From: Arthrobacter sp. UNC362MFTsu5.1
GTDB lineage: Bacteria > Actinomycetota > Actinomycetes > Actinomycetales > Micrococcaceae
DNA: 64,000 nt
NCBI RefSeq assembly: GCF_000685965.1
Contig: NZ_JMLE01000007.1
Span: 1 to 64,000 of the forward strand
Reading direction: 5' to 3'
Under the pieces are notes generated by a model. That model had not been told where the DNA came from and searched no databases. It worked only from the letters and a program-made list of their open reading frames with translations. The position numbers and the translations under genes were made by a program. Shown piece after piece: positions 1 through 8,379 of the stretch (the stretch's first letter is position 1; each line of letters starts with the position of its first letter).

Positions 1-425
1 GCCCAGGGGATGACTGTTGCCCGCTCCCGGAAGGCGGCAGCATTGTTGATGTCGTCATACGGCAGGTCGAGGTAGAAAGGGTTCTCTTTCGGCTTCATGT
101 TGGCCGGCGCATAGCCGTTGGAACCTGACCGTGGCTCGGTCTCACAGCCGTCAGACGTGAGCCGGCCGTCACAACCGCCGTAACTGTCCATCCACTTCGA
201 GTCATAGGTGGAGAAGACCTGGCTGCCGTCCGCGGCGTTGGGGTCAAAGACTTCTCCCACCCAGAAGGTGGTGGCCACAATGTTCGTGTGCCAGGGGTAC
301 TTCCCCTGAGACCGTTGCTCCGGCTCCGGAGGCGTGCACGCCGTGGCCACCATTGCCAGCAGCAGAACGGCGGCAGCAAGGCAGCGGAAACGGAACCGGC
401 GGCGTTTGGAGCCTGGATCCTTCAC
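1..425 (-). CDS. secreted lipoprotein of unknown function (3' part cut off by window edge)
   Basis: A leftward reading frame opens at a GTG preceded by a GGGGGAC ribosome-binding site and runs off the left edge, so only about 141 residues are visible. The N-terminus is a basic stretch (KRRRFRFR) followed by a hydrophobic segment ending in a lipobox, ATAC, with the lipidation Cys at about residue 30. The mature part is rich in aromatic residues and contains several Cys (YGGCDG, DGCETE), suggesting an exported disulfide-containing domain. I do not recognise the family. It lies downstream of the deacetylase operon on the same strand but is separated from it by a strong hairpin, so it is probably its own transcript. 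Confidence 0.6.
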   Translation of the reverse strand, partial: MKDPGSKRRRFRFRCLAAAVLLLAMVATACTPPEPEQRSQGKYPWHTNIVATTFWVGEVFDPNAADGSQVFSTYDSKWMDSYGGCDGRLTSDGCETEPRSGSNGYAPANMKPKENPFYLDLPYDDINNAAAFRERATVIPW

Positions 426-493
426 TCTGGTCCCCCGAATCAATGAACTTCAGCCTGCGGTAAGAGAGTCCTGCGGTACACGTACAGCGGCGA

Positions 494-538
494 GGGCGGC
501 CGCACGTCCGGGGGGATTCCCCGGCTGCGCGGCCGCCC
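494..538 (-). terminator. hairpin terminator after the deacetylase operon
   Basis: Ten-bp perfect arms (GGGCGGCCGC at 494-503 and its complement at 529-538) enclose a second inner stem (CCGGGG at 508-513 with CCCCGG at 519-524). It sits 28 bp past the deacetylase stop. There is no T-tract, which is usual for GC-rich actinobacterial terminators. Confidence 0.6.
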
Positions 539-565
539 GTAGTGTCCAACCGGTGCGGGACCTGG

Positions 566-2539
566 CTACATTCCCTTCGGGAAGTTCAGGTTGTAGCGGT
601 AGACAAACGCTGCCATGGCGTCCCTGCCGATCGGCTGGACCGGCCGGAACGTACCATCCGGGTACCCCGTGGTGATCGCCGTCGCTGCCAGCCAGCGGAT
701 CTCGTTGTAGAACTGGTTGCCGGTGGTGACGTCAGGGAACGTCGGGGCGGTAGTTGGTACGGCGGGCTTGCCGTTGTAGCGGTAGAGGAACGCCGCCATC
801 GCGTCACGGTTCACAGGAGCCAGTGGCCGGTAGGTTCCGTCCGTGTAGCCCGTGGTGATGCCCTGGGCCGCCAGCCAACGGATTTCGTTGTAGAACTGGT
901 TGCTGGGGGTCACGTCAGTGAATGTCGGTGCGTTGGCCGGCACTGCAGGGCTGCCCGCCAACCTGTACAGGAAGGCTGCCATCGCGTCCCGGTTGATCGA
1001 TGCTCCCGGCCGGAACGTGCCGTCAGCGTAACCCTGGGTGATCAGGTTGTTGGAGAGCCAGCTGATTTCGTTGTAGAACTGGTTGGTGGCGGCAACATCG
1101 CTGAACGTCTTGATGCCTACCGTGTCGTACAGTTCATAGTCGTCCGTGACCAAGGTTCCGTTGTTGAGCATGTTCAAGCCGACGCTGATGGCCGTTGCAC
1201 CGGCAGGAACCGCCGGAGTTGTGAACGACACCTGCGTCCAGACATTGTTTGTGGGCAGATACTGCGGGCCCGATGTCCAGTAGGTCCACGAGCCGGCGGC
1301 CGTTCTGTAGTGCAGATCGAACTGCGTATTTCCACCGGTTGATTTGTACCAGGCTTTGGCGAGGTACGTGTGCCCGGGGGTCGCGCTCGGAGCGCATTCG
1401 CCGGTGTCCAGCTGAGGCAGCAGCTTGCCGTCTCCGTCGGTGTAGCCCGAAATCACCAGTTGCTGGGCAGCCGTGGCTGTGCCGGCGTGGCCGGGCGTCA
1501 CCGCGGTGAAGGCCCTGGTGTTGGTGCCGTAGCCGCCTCCCTGCCAGCAGCGCGGGAGCAGCGAACCGTTGAGTCCCGCAGTTTCAAGGCTCGGGTTCTT
1601 GATGAGGTTGCCGGCCGTTTGGGGGGTCGGCGCCGGAACAACTGCCGGAGCCGGCTTTGTGGTACCGCCAATGACTTCCTTCACGGTCTTGACCAGGACC
1701 GGGTTGGTGACGTTGGTGTCCCGCTGCCCCGCAAGCCAGTCGATGAACTGGTTGAAAGTGTCTGTGCTGACAGTCAGCGGATCCTTGACGGGCGATCCAA
1801 TGAGGATGCCGGTACCGATGTGGTGGAAGGTCAGCTGCACCCAGCCGCCACCGTTGGCCTGCGCCTGGGTGACGAGCGTCTGGATGTCCGCGAGGGTCCA
1901 CGTTTCATCCAGCTGGTCCGGGGCACCCGTGTAGTAGAGGTCGCCCGGCGTCAGGGATTCGGCGAACGGGAAGGTCTCCGAACCCACCACCTTGCTCCGG
2001 ATATCACCCAGCCCGCGTGCACTGTTGTAGCCACAGGCCGCGACAGCGGCCGCGGCCGTGGGGCTGGACGAGGCAAACGGATAGGCGAAGTTCTGGACGT
2101 CCAGCCCGTAACCCATCAGCGTCGCGCGGTCGTTGCAGACCTGCCTGCCCAGTTCGTCGGTCCCCACCGCCGCAAGGTCGGCGTGAGTGACACTGTGCCC
2201 GCCGATCTCGTGTCCGGCGGCCTGCAACGCCTGGGCCTGGGCCGTCGTCATGTAGTTCGTTTGGTTCATGTAGCCGGAGGGCAGGAAGAATGTTCCCCGC
2301 ATGCCAGAGGAAACCAGCTTGTCCGCGGCGGCGACCTGGTCGGCGTTGGCGTCGTCGAACGTCAGCGTGACGACGGTTTCGCCGACAGCGTTGGCGGCCG
2401 GGGCAGTCAACCCGAGCAGCGAGGCGGCGAGGGCCACCGTTGTGGAGGCGGCCAGCCAGCGGGCCTTTCGCCGGCCGGGAGGCCTTTCGGCCCTGTGCCG
2501 GGGCTCTGAGGCCGCAGTAGAGCGATGCAGAAGCGTCAT
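566..2539 (-). CDS. secreted NodB-type polysaccharide deacetylase with three SLH domains
   Basis: 657 residues if translation starts at the ATG at 2539 (upstream AAAGAG); a longer frame lacks an obvious ribosome site. Residues 1-51 form a signal peptide ending ANA. A carbohydrate esterase family 4 (NodB) domain follows, with the metal/catalytic motifs TFDD (60-63), HSVTH (115-119) and FAYPF (151-155). The middle region (about 330-470) looks like a beta-sandwich carbohydrate-binding module. Three S-layer-homology repeats of about 61 residues (about 479-657, each with QFYNEI and GYxDGTxRP) end the protein. By family it removes acyl groups from a cell-wall or capsular polysaccharide while held on the envelope. 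It is the last gene of the operon with the nucleotide-sugar enzymes at 2620-5114. Confidence 0.9.
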   Translation of the reverse strand: MTLLHRSTAASEPRHRAERPPGRRKARWLAASTTVALAASLLGLTAPAANAVGETVVTLTFDDANADQVAAADKLVSSGMRGTFFLPSGYMNQTNYMTTAQAQALQAAGHEIGGHSVTHADLAAVGTDELGRQVCNDRATLMGYGLDVQNFAYPFASSSPTAAAAVAACGYNSARGLGDIRSKVVGSETFPFAESLTPGDLYYTGAPDQLDETWTLADIQTLVTQAQANGGGWVQLTFHHIGTGILIGSPVKDPLTVSTDTFNQFIDWLAGQRDTNVTNPVLVKTVKEVIGGTTKPAPAVVPAPTPQTAGNLIKNPSLETAGLNGSLLPRCWQGGGYGTNTRAFTAVTPGHAGTATAAQQLVISGYTDGDGKLLPQLDTGECAPSATPGHTYLAKAWYKSTGGNTQFDLHYRTAAGSWTYWTSGPQYLPTNNVWTQVSFTTPAVPAGATAISVGLNMLNNGTLVTDDYELYDTVGIKTFSDVAATNQFYNEISWLSNNLITQGYADGTFRPGASINRDAMAAFLYRLAGSPAVPANAPTFTDVTPSNQFYNEIRWLAAQGITTGYTDGTYRPLAPVNRDAMAAFLYRYNGKPAVPTTAPTFPDVTTGNQFYNEIRWLAATAITTGYPDGTFRPVQPIGRDAMAAFVYRYNLNFPKGM

Positions 2540-2619
2540 GGAACTCAACTCTTTCGTCGAAGGTGCACATAACTTTTGACGGTTGCCGCCCCCCGTCCGG
2601 CGCGGCACCTCACGGACGG

Positions 2620-3627
2620 CTAGTTGGCCGCCATCGTGACTTTCCACCCGAGCGGGTCGGGTGCTTTCACCGGGCGGTGATCGGCCGCCACGTTCTGGAT
2701 GATCTGGTCCAGCGTGGTCTTGGGGTCGAAGCCCACCAGATCTTTCGCTTTGCTGTTGTTTGGTACTCGGCGGCGCATATCCTCATACCCCTCCGCGTAG
2801 GCCTGTTCGTAGGGCACCAGGGTGATGGGGCTTTCGCTGCCGAGCAGCTCCACAATTCGCTGTGCGAGGGTCAAAATCGAGATCTCGTAGCTGCCGCCAA
2901 GGTTGTACGCGTTGCCGTAGGCGGACTCTTCCTCCGAGATTTTGGTGATGGCCGGGACGATGTCGCCGACGTAGGAGAAGCATCGCGTCTGGTGTCCGTC
3001 TCCGTAAACCGTCAACGGCTCGCCGGCCAACGCCTGTTTGACCAGGCGCGGAACCACCATCCCGTATCGGCCGGTCTGCCGCGGACCCACTGTGTTGAAC
3101 AGCCGGACGATGGCAACCGGAAGGCCGAACTGCCGCCAGTAAGCGTGCGCGAATGCCTCGTCGATTCCCTTTGCCGCCGCGTAGGTCCACCGGGACTTGA
3201 GCGCTGAGCCAAGGATCCGGTCCGACTCCTCGGACAGGCTGTCCGAGGTGTTCTTTCCATAAATCTCACTCGTGGACGCCAGGAGCAGCGTGGCACCGGA
3301 CTCCAGGACGGCGTCCAAGACCACTTCCGTGCCGTGGATGTTGGTGCGCAGGCTCTCCAGGGGATGCTCCACGATGAGGTTGACGCCGACTGCTGCCGCC
3401 AGGTGGAACACCCGGTCGGCACCGGCCACTACTTTGTCCACCGCCGCGCGGTCCAGGATAGTGCCCTCCACGAAGTGGAAGTTCCGGTGGCCAATCACCG
3501 TCCGGAGGTTCTCCAGGCGACCGGTCGAGAGGTCATCCAGTACGGTGACTGTGTCTCCGGCCGCGAGGAGATGCTCCACGAGATGGCTCCCGATGAAGCC
3601 GGCTCCGCCGGTGATTGCTGTTTTCAC
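2620..3627 (-). CDS. NAD-dependent nucleotide-sugar epimerase/decarboxylase (extended SDR)
   Basis: 335 residues, starting at a GTG preceded by TAGGAG. The Rossmann motif GGAGFIGSH (7-15) and the catalytic YAAAK (149-153) define an extended short-chain dehydrogenase. The STSEIYG segment just before the active site resembles UDP-glucuronate decarboxylases and 4-epimerases, so plausible reactions are UDP-glucuronate to UDP-xylose or a C4 epimerisation; substrate cannot be fixed from sequence. It lies 53 bp after the nucleotide-sugar dehydrogenase and 80 bp before the deacetylase, all leftward, which suggests one operon supplying and processing a surface glycan. Confidence 0.88.
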   Translation of the reverse strand: MKTAITGGAGFIGSHLVEHLLAAGDTVTVLDDLSTGRLENLRTVIGHRNFHFVEGTILDRAAVDKVVAGADRVFHLAAAVGVNLIVEHPLESLRTNIHGTEVVLDAVLESGATLLLASTSEIYGKNTSDSLSEESDRILGSALKSRWTYAAAKGIDEAFAHAYWRQFGLPVAIVRLFNTVGPRQTGRYGMVVPRLVKQALAGEPLTVYGDGHQTRCFSYVGDIVPAITKISEEESAYGNAYNLGGSYEISILTLAQRIVELLGSESPITLVPYEQAYAEGYEDMRRRVPNNSKAKDLVGFDPKTTLDQIIQNVAADHRPVKAPDPLGWKVTMAAN

Positions 3628-3680
3628 GTCTCCTACTTTCTTTTGAAGCCCAGCGGGGCCGCTGGAATCACAACCTGAAT

Positions 3681-5114
3681 TCACAACCTCGTGACATTGG
3701 TTCCGGCCGGAAGCCGGTAGGTGGTGTCGAGGACGGCCGGCGCGTCGCGCAGCCACTCGATGTCCATGGCCGAGTGCCTCGTGTGAAGGATGACCAGGTC
3801 TGCGTCCCAGCCCGAGGGATCCTCCAGCGATTCGAGGGCACTTCCCTGGCCGTCGGGAGCCGTGGGGCACCACGGATCGTGGTAAGCAACTACAGCGCCG
3901 TGGGCGACCATTGCGGCGATGATTTCCAAAGCCGGCGATTCGCGGAGGTCCTCGACGTCCGGTTTGTATGCCACGCCAAGAACCAGCACACGGGCTCCGC
4001 TGATTCCGTGGTTACGGTCCGAGAGGATGCGGCGGGCCTTCTCCACCACCTGATGGGGCCTTCCGGCGATGCCCGCCATGGCGTGCTCGATGACCGGCGC
4101 CGTGACCCTTGCCTTCCTGAGCTGCCACAGCAGGTAGTGCGGATCGCAGGGAATGCAGTGGCCGCCGACGCCCGGGCCGGGGGTGAACGGCATAAAGCCG
4201 TATGGCTTCGTCGAGGCCGCGTCAATCACGTCCATGACCTCCATGCCCAGCTCGTGGCAAATATCCGCGAACTCATTGGCCAGCGCGATGTTCACCGCGC
4301 GGAACGTGTTTTCGACAAGTTTGGTCATCTCGGCAACATCTGCGGACGGCACCACATGCACCAGCTTGGTGCTGGCCTGGAGCAGTTCCGCGGCGGCCTC
4401 ACCGCAAGCGGGCGTTACTCCGCCTACCACCCGGGGGACGTCTTCATGCGAGAAAGCGTCCACTCCCGGGTTGATCCGCTCCGGCGAGAAGGCTACGAAC
4501 ACGTCCGTGCCGGGGATCAGGCCCTTGGCGGCCAGCGGCACTGCCAGGAGATCCCGGGTGGAGCCAACGTAGGTGGTGGACGTCAACATCAGAAGCTGGC
4601 CCGGTACTGCGAACTCCACCACGGAGGCGCACGCCGCCCGCAGGATGCCGAGGTCCGGCACCAGGTACGGATCCACCGGGGTGGGAACACAAACCACCAC
4701 TGCCGCCGCCCGTGCCAGCAGGGACAGGTCCGTGCTGATCATGAACGAAGGATCCTCCAGCGCGTTGCCCAGCCGGACCTTGTCGGAGTCCAGCAGGTCT
4801 GCCTGCCGGGACCGGATGACAGCCAGCCTGTTCTCCGACACGTCAAGTCCCAGGACGCGCCGGCCGGAGGCGTTGATGGCCAGCGCTGTCGGCAGGCCAA
4901 CGTACCCGAGTCCGACTATCGCGACGTCGAACGTGAACGTGTGATCCTGAGCGGCGGCATCGTCCGCCGCTGCGGCAGATTCCAGGGCCTCGGGCGCCAG
5001 TTCGGGCACCCCTGTCCCGTTCTCCGGCCACTCCCGGGAATCCTCAAGCAACGGTGGAAGTTCGGCCCGGGTCAGCTGGGCCTTACGAGCCTTTAGTTTG
5101 GTGTTCGGTGTCAT
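3681..5114 (-). CDS. nucleotide-sugar (UDP-HexNAc-type) 6-dehydrogenase
   Basis: 477 residues, ATG start with GGGAGGT nine bases upstream. The Rossmann motif GLGYVG is at 68-73, FSPERINPG at 209-217, and the catalytic Cys is C320 in GPGVGGHCIPCDP. That form of the active site is typical of the WecC/WbpA/VipA branch (UDP-N-acetylhexosamine dehydrogenases) rather than of UDP-glucose dehydrogenases, which carry GGSCFPKD. About 60 residues of low-complexity acidic N-terminus precede the enzyme, which is unusual for the family. It oxidises C6 of a nucleotide sugar to a uronate using two NAD. It is the first gene of the polysaccharide operon. Confidence 0.9.
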   Translation of the reverse strand: MTPNTKLKARKAQLTRAELPPLLEDSREWPENGTGVPELAPEALESAAAADDAAAQDHTFTFDVAIVGLGYVGLPTALAINASGRRVLGLDVSENRLAVIRSRQADLLDSDKVRLGNALEDPSFMISTDLSLLARAAAVVVCVPTPVDPYLVPDLGILRAACASVVEFAVPGQLLMLTSTTYVGSTRDLLAVPLAAKGLIPGTDVFVAFSPERINPGVDAFSHEDVPRVVGGVTPACGEAAAELLQASTKLVHVVPSADVAEMTKLVENTFRAVNIALANEFADICHELGMEVMDVIDAASTKPYGFMPFTPGPGVGGHCIPCDPHYLLWQLRKARVTAPVIEHAMAGIAGRPHQVVEKARRILSDRNHGISGARVLVLGVAYKPDVEDLRESPALEIIAAMVAHGAVVAYHDPWCPTAPDGQGSALESLEDPSGWDADLVILHTRHSAMDIEWLRDAPAVLDTTYRLPAGTNVTRL

Positions 5115-5679
5115 GCTAAACCGACCTCCCGGTATTCGATTTGTCCCGTTTGTGTGAAAGCCGGCGACATCGGGTGGCAGATCCCGGTCTCAGAGGACGC
5201 TGCCCGGTTCGTCGCCGGCTCGAATAGGGTGCCCGCTTTCGGCGGGATGCTGGTCGCCCTGGAGGAGTTTTCCAGGTGGATTGCCACATGAAATTCCGAA
5301 GGCCAGTTGTCAGCTGATTGATGCATTTAGAGACCCACTACTTTCCCCAATAGATACCTGCGGCCCAACAAGCTACAGCGTATTAACCAACCCCCTGCCG
5401 GGGCGCGAGTGGGCTCTACCCGTCTTTGCGGGTGCATCACTGAGGGGAATGGGGTGGTACCCGCCCGGTCCGCCCCCACCACTCGCATGAATACTCGTTT
5501 GAGGGCGGTGCGAACGCGGCGGCCGCCCCGGTTTCGGGGCGCGGGCAATCTTCCGACGGGTAGCCGGTGGCCTGACTACCGTTGGAAGGCGCTATTCAGT
5601 CCGGGATGGCACGGCCCAAGGCAGGGTCCTAGGAGTGACCCTAGGCAGGGTCCTGGGAGTGGCCCTGGGAATACGGGCC
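5115..5679. other. 565-bp intergenic region between LuxR regulator A and the polysaccharide operon
   Basis: No convincing gene is visible; a 71-codon frame ending at the dehydrogenase start has no family signal. The segment holds a relatively AT-rich island at about 5320-5400 with the motif TTAACCAA (5383-5390) also found upstream of two of the LuxR genes, and a 24-bp direct repeat at 5619-5666. It must contain the promoter of the leftward dehydrogenase-epimerase-deacetylase operon, but I cannot place a confident -35/-10. Confidence 0.5.
5619..5666. repeat. two 24-bp direct repeats, each an imperfect palindrome
   Basis: Two adjacent 24-bp units (5619-5642 and 5643-5666) differ at two positions. 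Each contains AGGGTC and a complementary (G)ACCCT or GGCCCT arm around an 8-nt centre, so each could be a protein-binding half-site pair or a small hairpin. It lies 14 bp past the stop of LuxR regulator A and about 500 bp upstream of the dehydrogenase gene. Confidence 0.6.
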
Positions 5680-8379
5680 TTAGGCCGGTCCGGGCAGGCC
5701 CGCATGGCGGGCACCGTAGGCCACGGAAGCCAGATCCTCACGGTGGCTGATGCCGAGTTTCGCGAACATTCGGTAGAGATGGCCTTCCACCGTCCGCAAT
5801 GACAGCCCCAGCTGGAGCGCGATTTCCCGGTTGCTTGCTCCCGCCTGGACCAAGGCCGCGATTTCCTGCTCGCGCCGGGTCAGCTTGTGCAGGTCCGGCG
5901 GGATTTCGGCCGCCGAAGCACCGGCTTTGTTGAGTGCCGCATTCCGCTGTTTGACGAGTTTCTGGGCCTCGAACTGCCTGGGTTTGTCGCCTCGGGTCTC
6001 AAGGATCCGCAGGGCGTGGCCGGCGCATTCCGCGGCCGCCAGGTCCAGGCCGTCCCGCGCTGCCGCATCGCTCATTTCCACGAGGCGGTTGACGTCCTTG
6101 GCCGCCAGGGCACGGCAGTACGCGGCCAGGAACTCCGCGCTCCGCCCTTCACAGCCCTCCGCCGCCGCAGCCAGCCGCGGCACAATGGACAGGTCCCCGA
6201 GCCGGAGCACCAGGGAGAGGATTTCCACTTCGTAACTGAGGAATCCGGAGGTCGCTGCCGCATCGGCAAGGGCGATCAGCTTTGACACTGCTGCCTGGAC
6301 GCCGACCCGTTCGGCCCGCGCCGCCACGGTGTAGGCCTGCCCCAGCAGTGAGGCATGGCGATGGTCTGAGAGCAGCGCGTCGTAGGCGTTCGCGTTCGCA
6401 GTGGCCGTGTCCGTCCGGTTCAGGATGGAAGCGGCGTATGCGGTGGCCGCGAGCGCATCGGGCAAATCGCCGCCGGCGTCGGAAAGGCGAAGCACCTCGG
6501 CGGCCTGGCTCAGCTTCGGCAGTGCGGCCCCGATGGTGCCCCGCCGGAGGTCGGCCGTGCCCGCCGCGAGGTGCAGCATGCCGCCAAAGTAGATCAAGGA
6601 GTTCGACGCCTGGGCGATATGGTTTTGCAGGTAGTCGTCGAGGACGTCGAGTTCACCGGCATGGAGCAGCGCCAGCAGGTAGCGTCTCATCACGAACTCG
6701 GCGTACTCAAGCCGCCGGTCCCCGCTGGCGGCGAGGATGTCCTCGACGTCCATCACAATCTGCAGCGCAGATACGGAGCGTCCTGTCAGTGCCAGCGACT
6801 CTGCCAGCAGCGTTCCGGCCAGAAGCCGGGACTCGTCGTCGTCCGTGGATTCCCAGATTTCCTGGAGTTCCGGCTCCGCTTCCACATGGCGTCCTGCTGC
6901 CTGGTAGCCCTCCAGGGCAAGGAGCCTGCTACCCAGACGGGCGGTGGCCAGCTCCGTCGTGTCGAACCCCGGGGTGGCGTCTTCCAGCCTGGAGACGGCT
7001 TCCGCCCACGCATCGGCTGCCCGCAGCACGGCCTCCGGCCCGTTGCGCTTGCCCGCTGCAAGCTGGGCCGCCAGCATGGACGCCTGCCGGACGGTGCGCA
7101 GGTCGGTGGCTTGTTCCACCACGCCCTCAAGGCACAGGCCGGCTCCGACGGGATCGCGCCCGTAGAGTTTGGCGCGGGCCAGCTCCACTTGTGCCGCGAG
7201 TTTGAGGGACGGCTCCCGGATCGCCCCCACGACCCGTTCCACGTAGTCGGGAATGAAGAGCCTGTTCGCCAGCTGGGCGGCCTCGAGGATGTCGGCGTCC
7301 GGGACGGTTGCCCCGGACTCCAGCGCCCAGGTGACGTGCCGGAGCCTGCCGTCCAGGGTCTCGGGGCGGGAGTCCAGAAGGTCGACAATCCGCCGTCGGA
7401 TGGTCACGCTGCGGGCGGTGGGCACCAGCTGCCTGATCACTTCGCCGATCAGCGGCTGCGCGAGGCGGACGTGCCGGGCGGCGTCGGCCGAGATCACGAT
7501 GAACTGGAGTTCCTTAAGTTCATCGACGGCGTGGCTGTCGCTGGCACGCTGCAGGACGCTGAGCGGGATCGCCTCGGCCAGCGCCACCGATTCCAGGGCC
7601 TGGCGCTGTTCGGGGTTCAGCTGCATGATCTGGTTCCGGACCAGGTCCATCAGCCGGACGGTGGCCGCTCCGGGCTCGCCGAGGAGCACCCAGGTGTCAT
7701 TTCGCTGGAGCAGGTGGCCGCGGGACTTGGCATGGGCTATCAGTTCCAGCAGGAACATCGGGTTTCCGCCGGATGACCTGAACAAGACGGCGCTGGCGCT
7801 GGGGACGAGGGGCGAGCCAAGCACGCGCGTGCACAACTCGTCCACTTCTTCCTTGGTTAGCGGCTGCAGTTCGAAACGGTCCACCAGCCCTTCCGACCAC
7901 ATCGACAGCACTTCCGGCGGCGCCGAAGGATGCGGGCGGCAGAGCAAAACCACCCTGGCGGCCTCTGCAGCGGCCAGCTGTGCAATGACCGCTGCACTGC
8001 TGTCGTCCAGATGCTGGGCGTCCTCGACCACCAGCACGGCCTGCGACTGGTCCCGCAGGCTCTCCGGATTGAGTTCCGTTACCAACGCCTTCAGCACTGC
8101 GCGCGGCTGGTCTGTCTGGCCGGGAGTCAAAGCCGTCAGCAAGGGTGCAAGGGCCGCGTACGGAACCTCGGAAAGCGAAGGACCCGCGTACACGTAGAAG
8201 GGCCGGATCCGGCTGCCAAGCTCAAAGACGACTTCGTTGATCAGGGCGGTCTTGCCGATGCCGGCGTCCCCCAGGATAAGCGCCCCGGGGCCGTTGGCGT
8301 CGAGGAGGCAGTCGACTACCGACGCAACCATGCCGAATCGCCCAATCAGCCGCTCTGCCGTGATGGTGGTTTCAGTCAT
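5680..8379 (-). CDS. LuxR-type LAL/STAND ATPase transcriptional regulator A
   Basis: 899 residues, the last of four tandem paralogous regulators. An N-terminal AAA/NACHT-like ATPase has an intact P-loop GDAGIGKT (37-44) and Walker B AVLVVEDAQHLDD (about 115-127). A long helical TPR-like middle follows, and a LuxR (GerE) helix-turn-helix lies at about 833-890 (LTRREQEIAALVQAG, then LSLRTVEGHLYRMFAKLG). This is the large ATP-binding LuxR (LAL, MalT-like) architecture, in which ligand and ATP binding trigger oligomerisation and DNA binding. Its ATG overlaps the stop of regulator B as ATGA with AGGAGATGACC upstream, indicating translational coupling. The ligand is unknown; the adjacent polysaccharide operon is the natural candidate target. 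Confidence 0.9.
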   Translation of the reverse strand: MTETTITAERLIGRFGMVASVVDCLLDANGPGALILGDAGIGKTALINEVVFELGSRIRPFYVYAGPSLSEVPYAALAPLLTALTPGQTDQPRAVLKALVTELNPESLRDQSQAVLVVEDAQHLDDSSAAVIAQLAAAEAARVVLLCRPHPSAPPEVLSMWSEGLVDRFELQPLTKEEVDELCTRVLGSPLVPSASAVLFRSSGGNPMFLLELIAHAKSRGHLLQRNDTWVLLGEPGAATVRLMDLVRNQIMQLNPEQRQALESVALAEAIPLSVLQRASDSHAVDELKELQFIVISADAARHVRLAQPLIGEVIRQLVPTARSVTIRRRIVDLLDSRPETLDGRLRHVTWALESGATVPDADILEAAQLANRLFIPDYVERVVGAIREPSLKLAAQVELARAKLYGRDPVGAGLCLEGVVEQATDLRTVRQASMLAAQLAAGKRNGPEAVLRAADAWAEAVSRLEDATPGFDTTELATARLGSRLLALEGYQAAGRHVEAEPELQEIWESTDDDESRLLAGTLLAESLALTGRSVSALQIVMDVEDILAASGDRRLEYAEFVMRRYLLALLHAGELDVLDDYLQNHIAQASNSLIYFGGMLHLAAGTADLRRGTIGAALPKLSQAAEVLRLSDAGGDLPDALAATAYAASILNRTDTATANANAYDALLSDHRHASLLGQAYTVAARAERVGVQAAVSKLIALADAAATSGFLSYEVEILSLVLRLGDLSIVPRLAAAAEGCEGRSAEFLAAYCRALAAKDVNRLVEMSDAAARDGLDLAAAECAGHALRILETRGDKPRQFEAQKLVKQRNAALNKAGASAAEIPPDLHKLTRREQEIAALVQAGASNREIALQLGLSLRTVEGHLYRMFAKLGISHREDLASVAYGARHAGLPGPA

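Noticed and set aside
5111-5326. 71-codon leftward frame ending at the dehydrogenase start
   Set aside because: No family signal and no ribosome site; it lies in the promoter gap.
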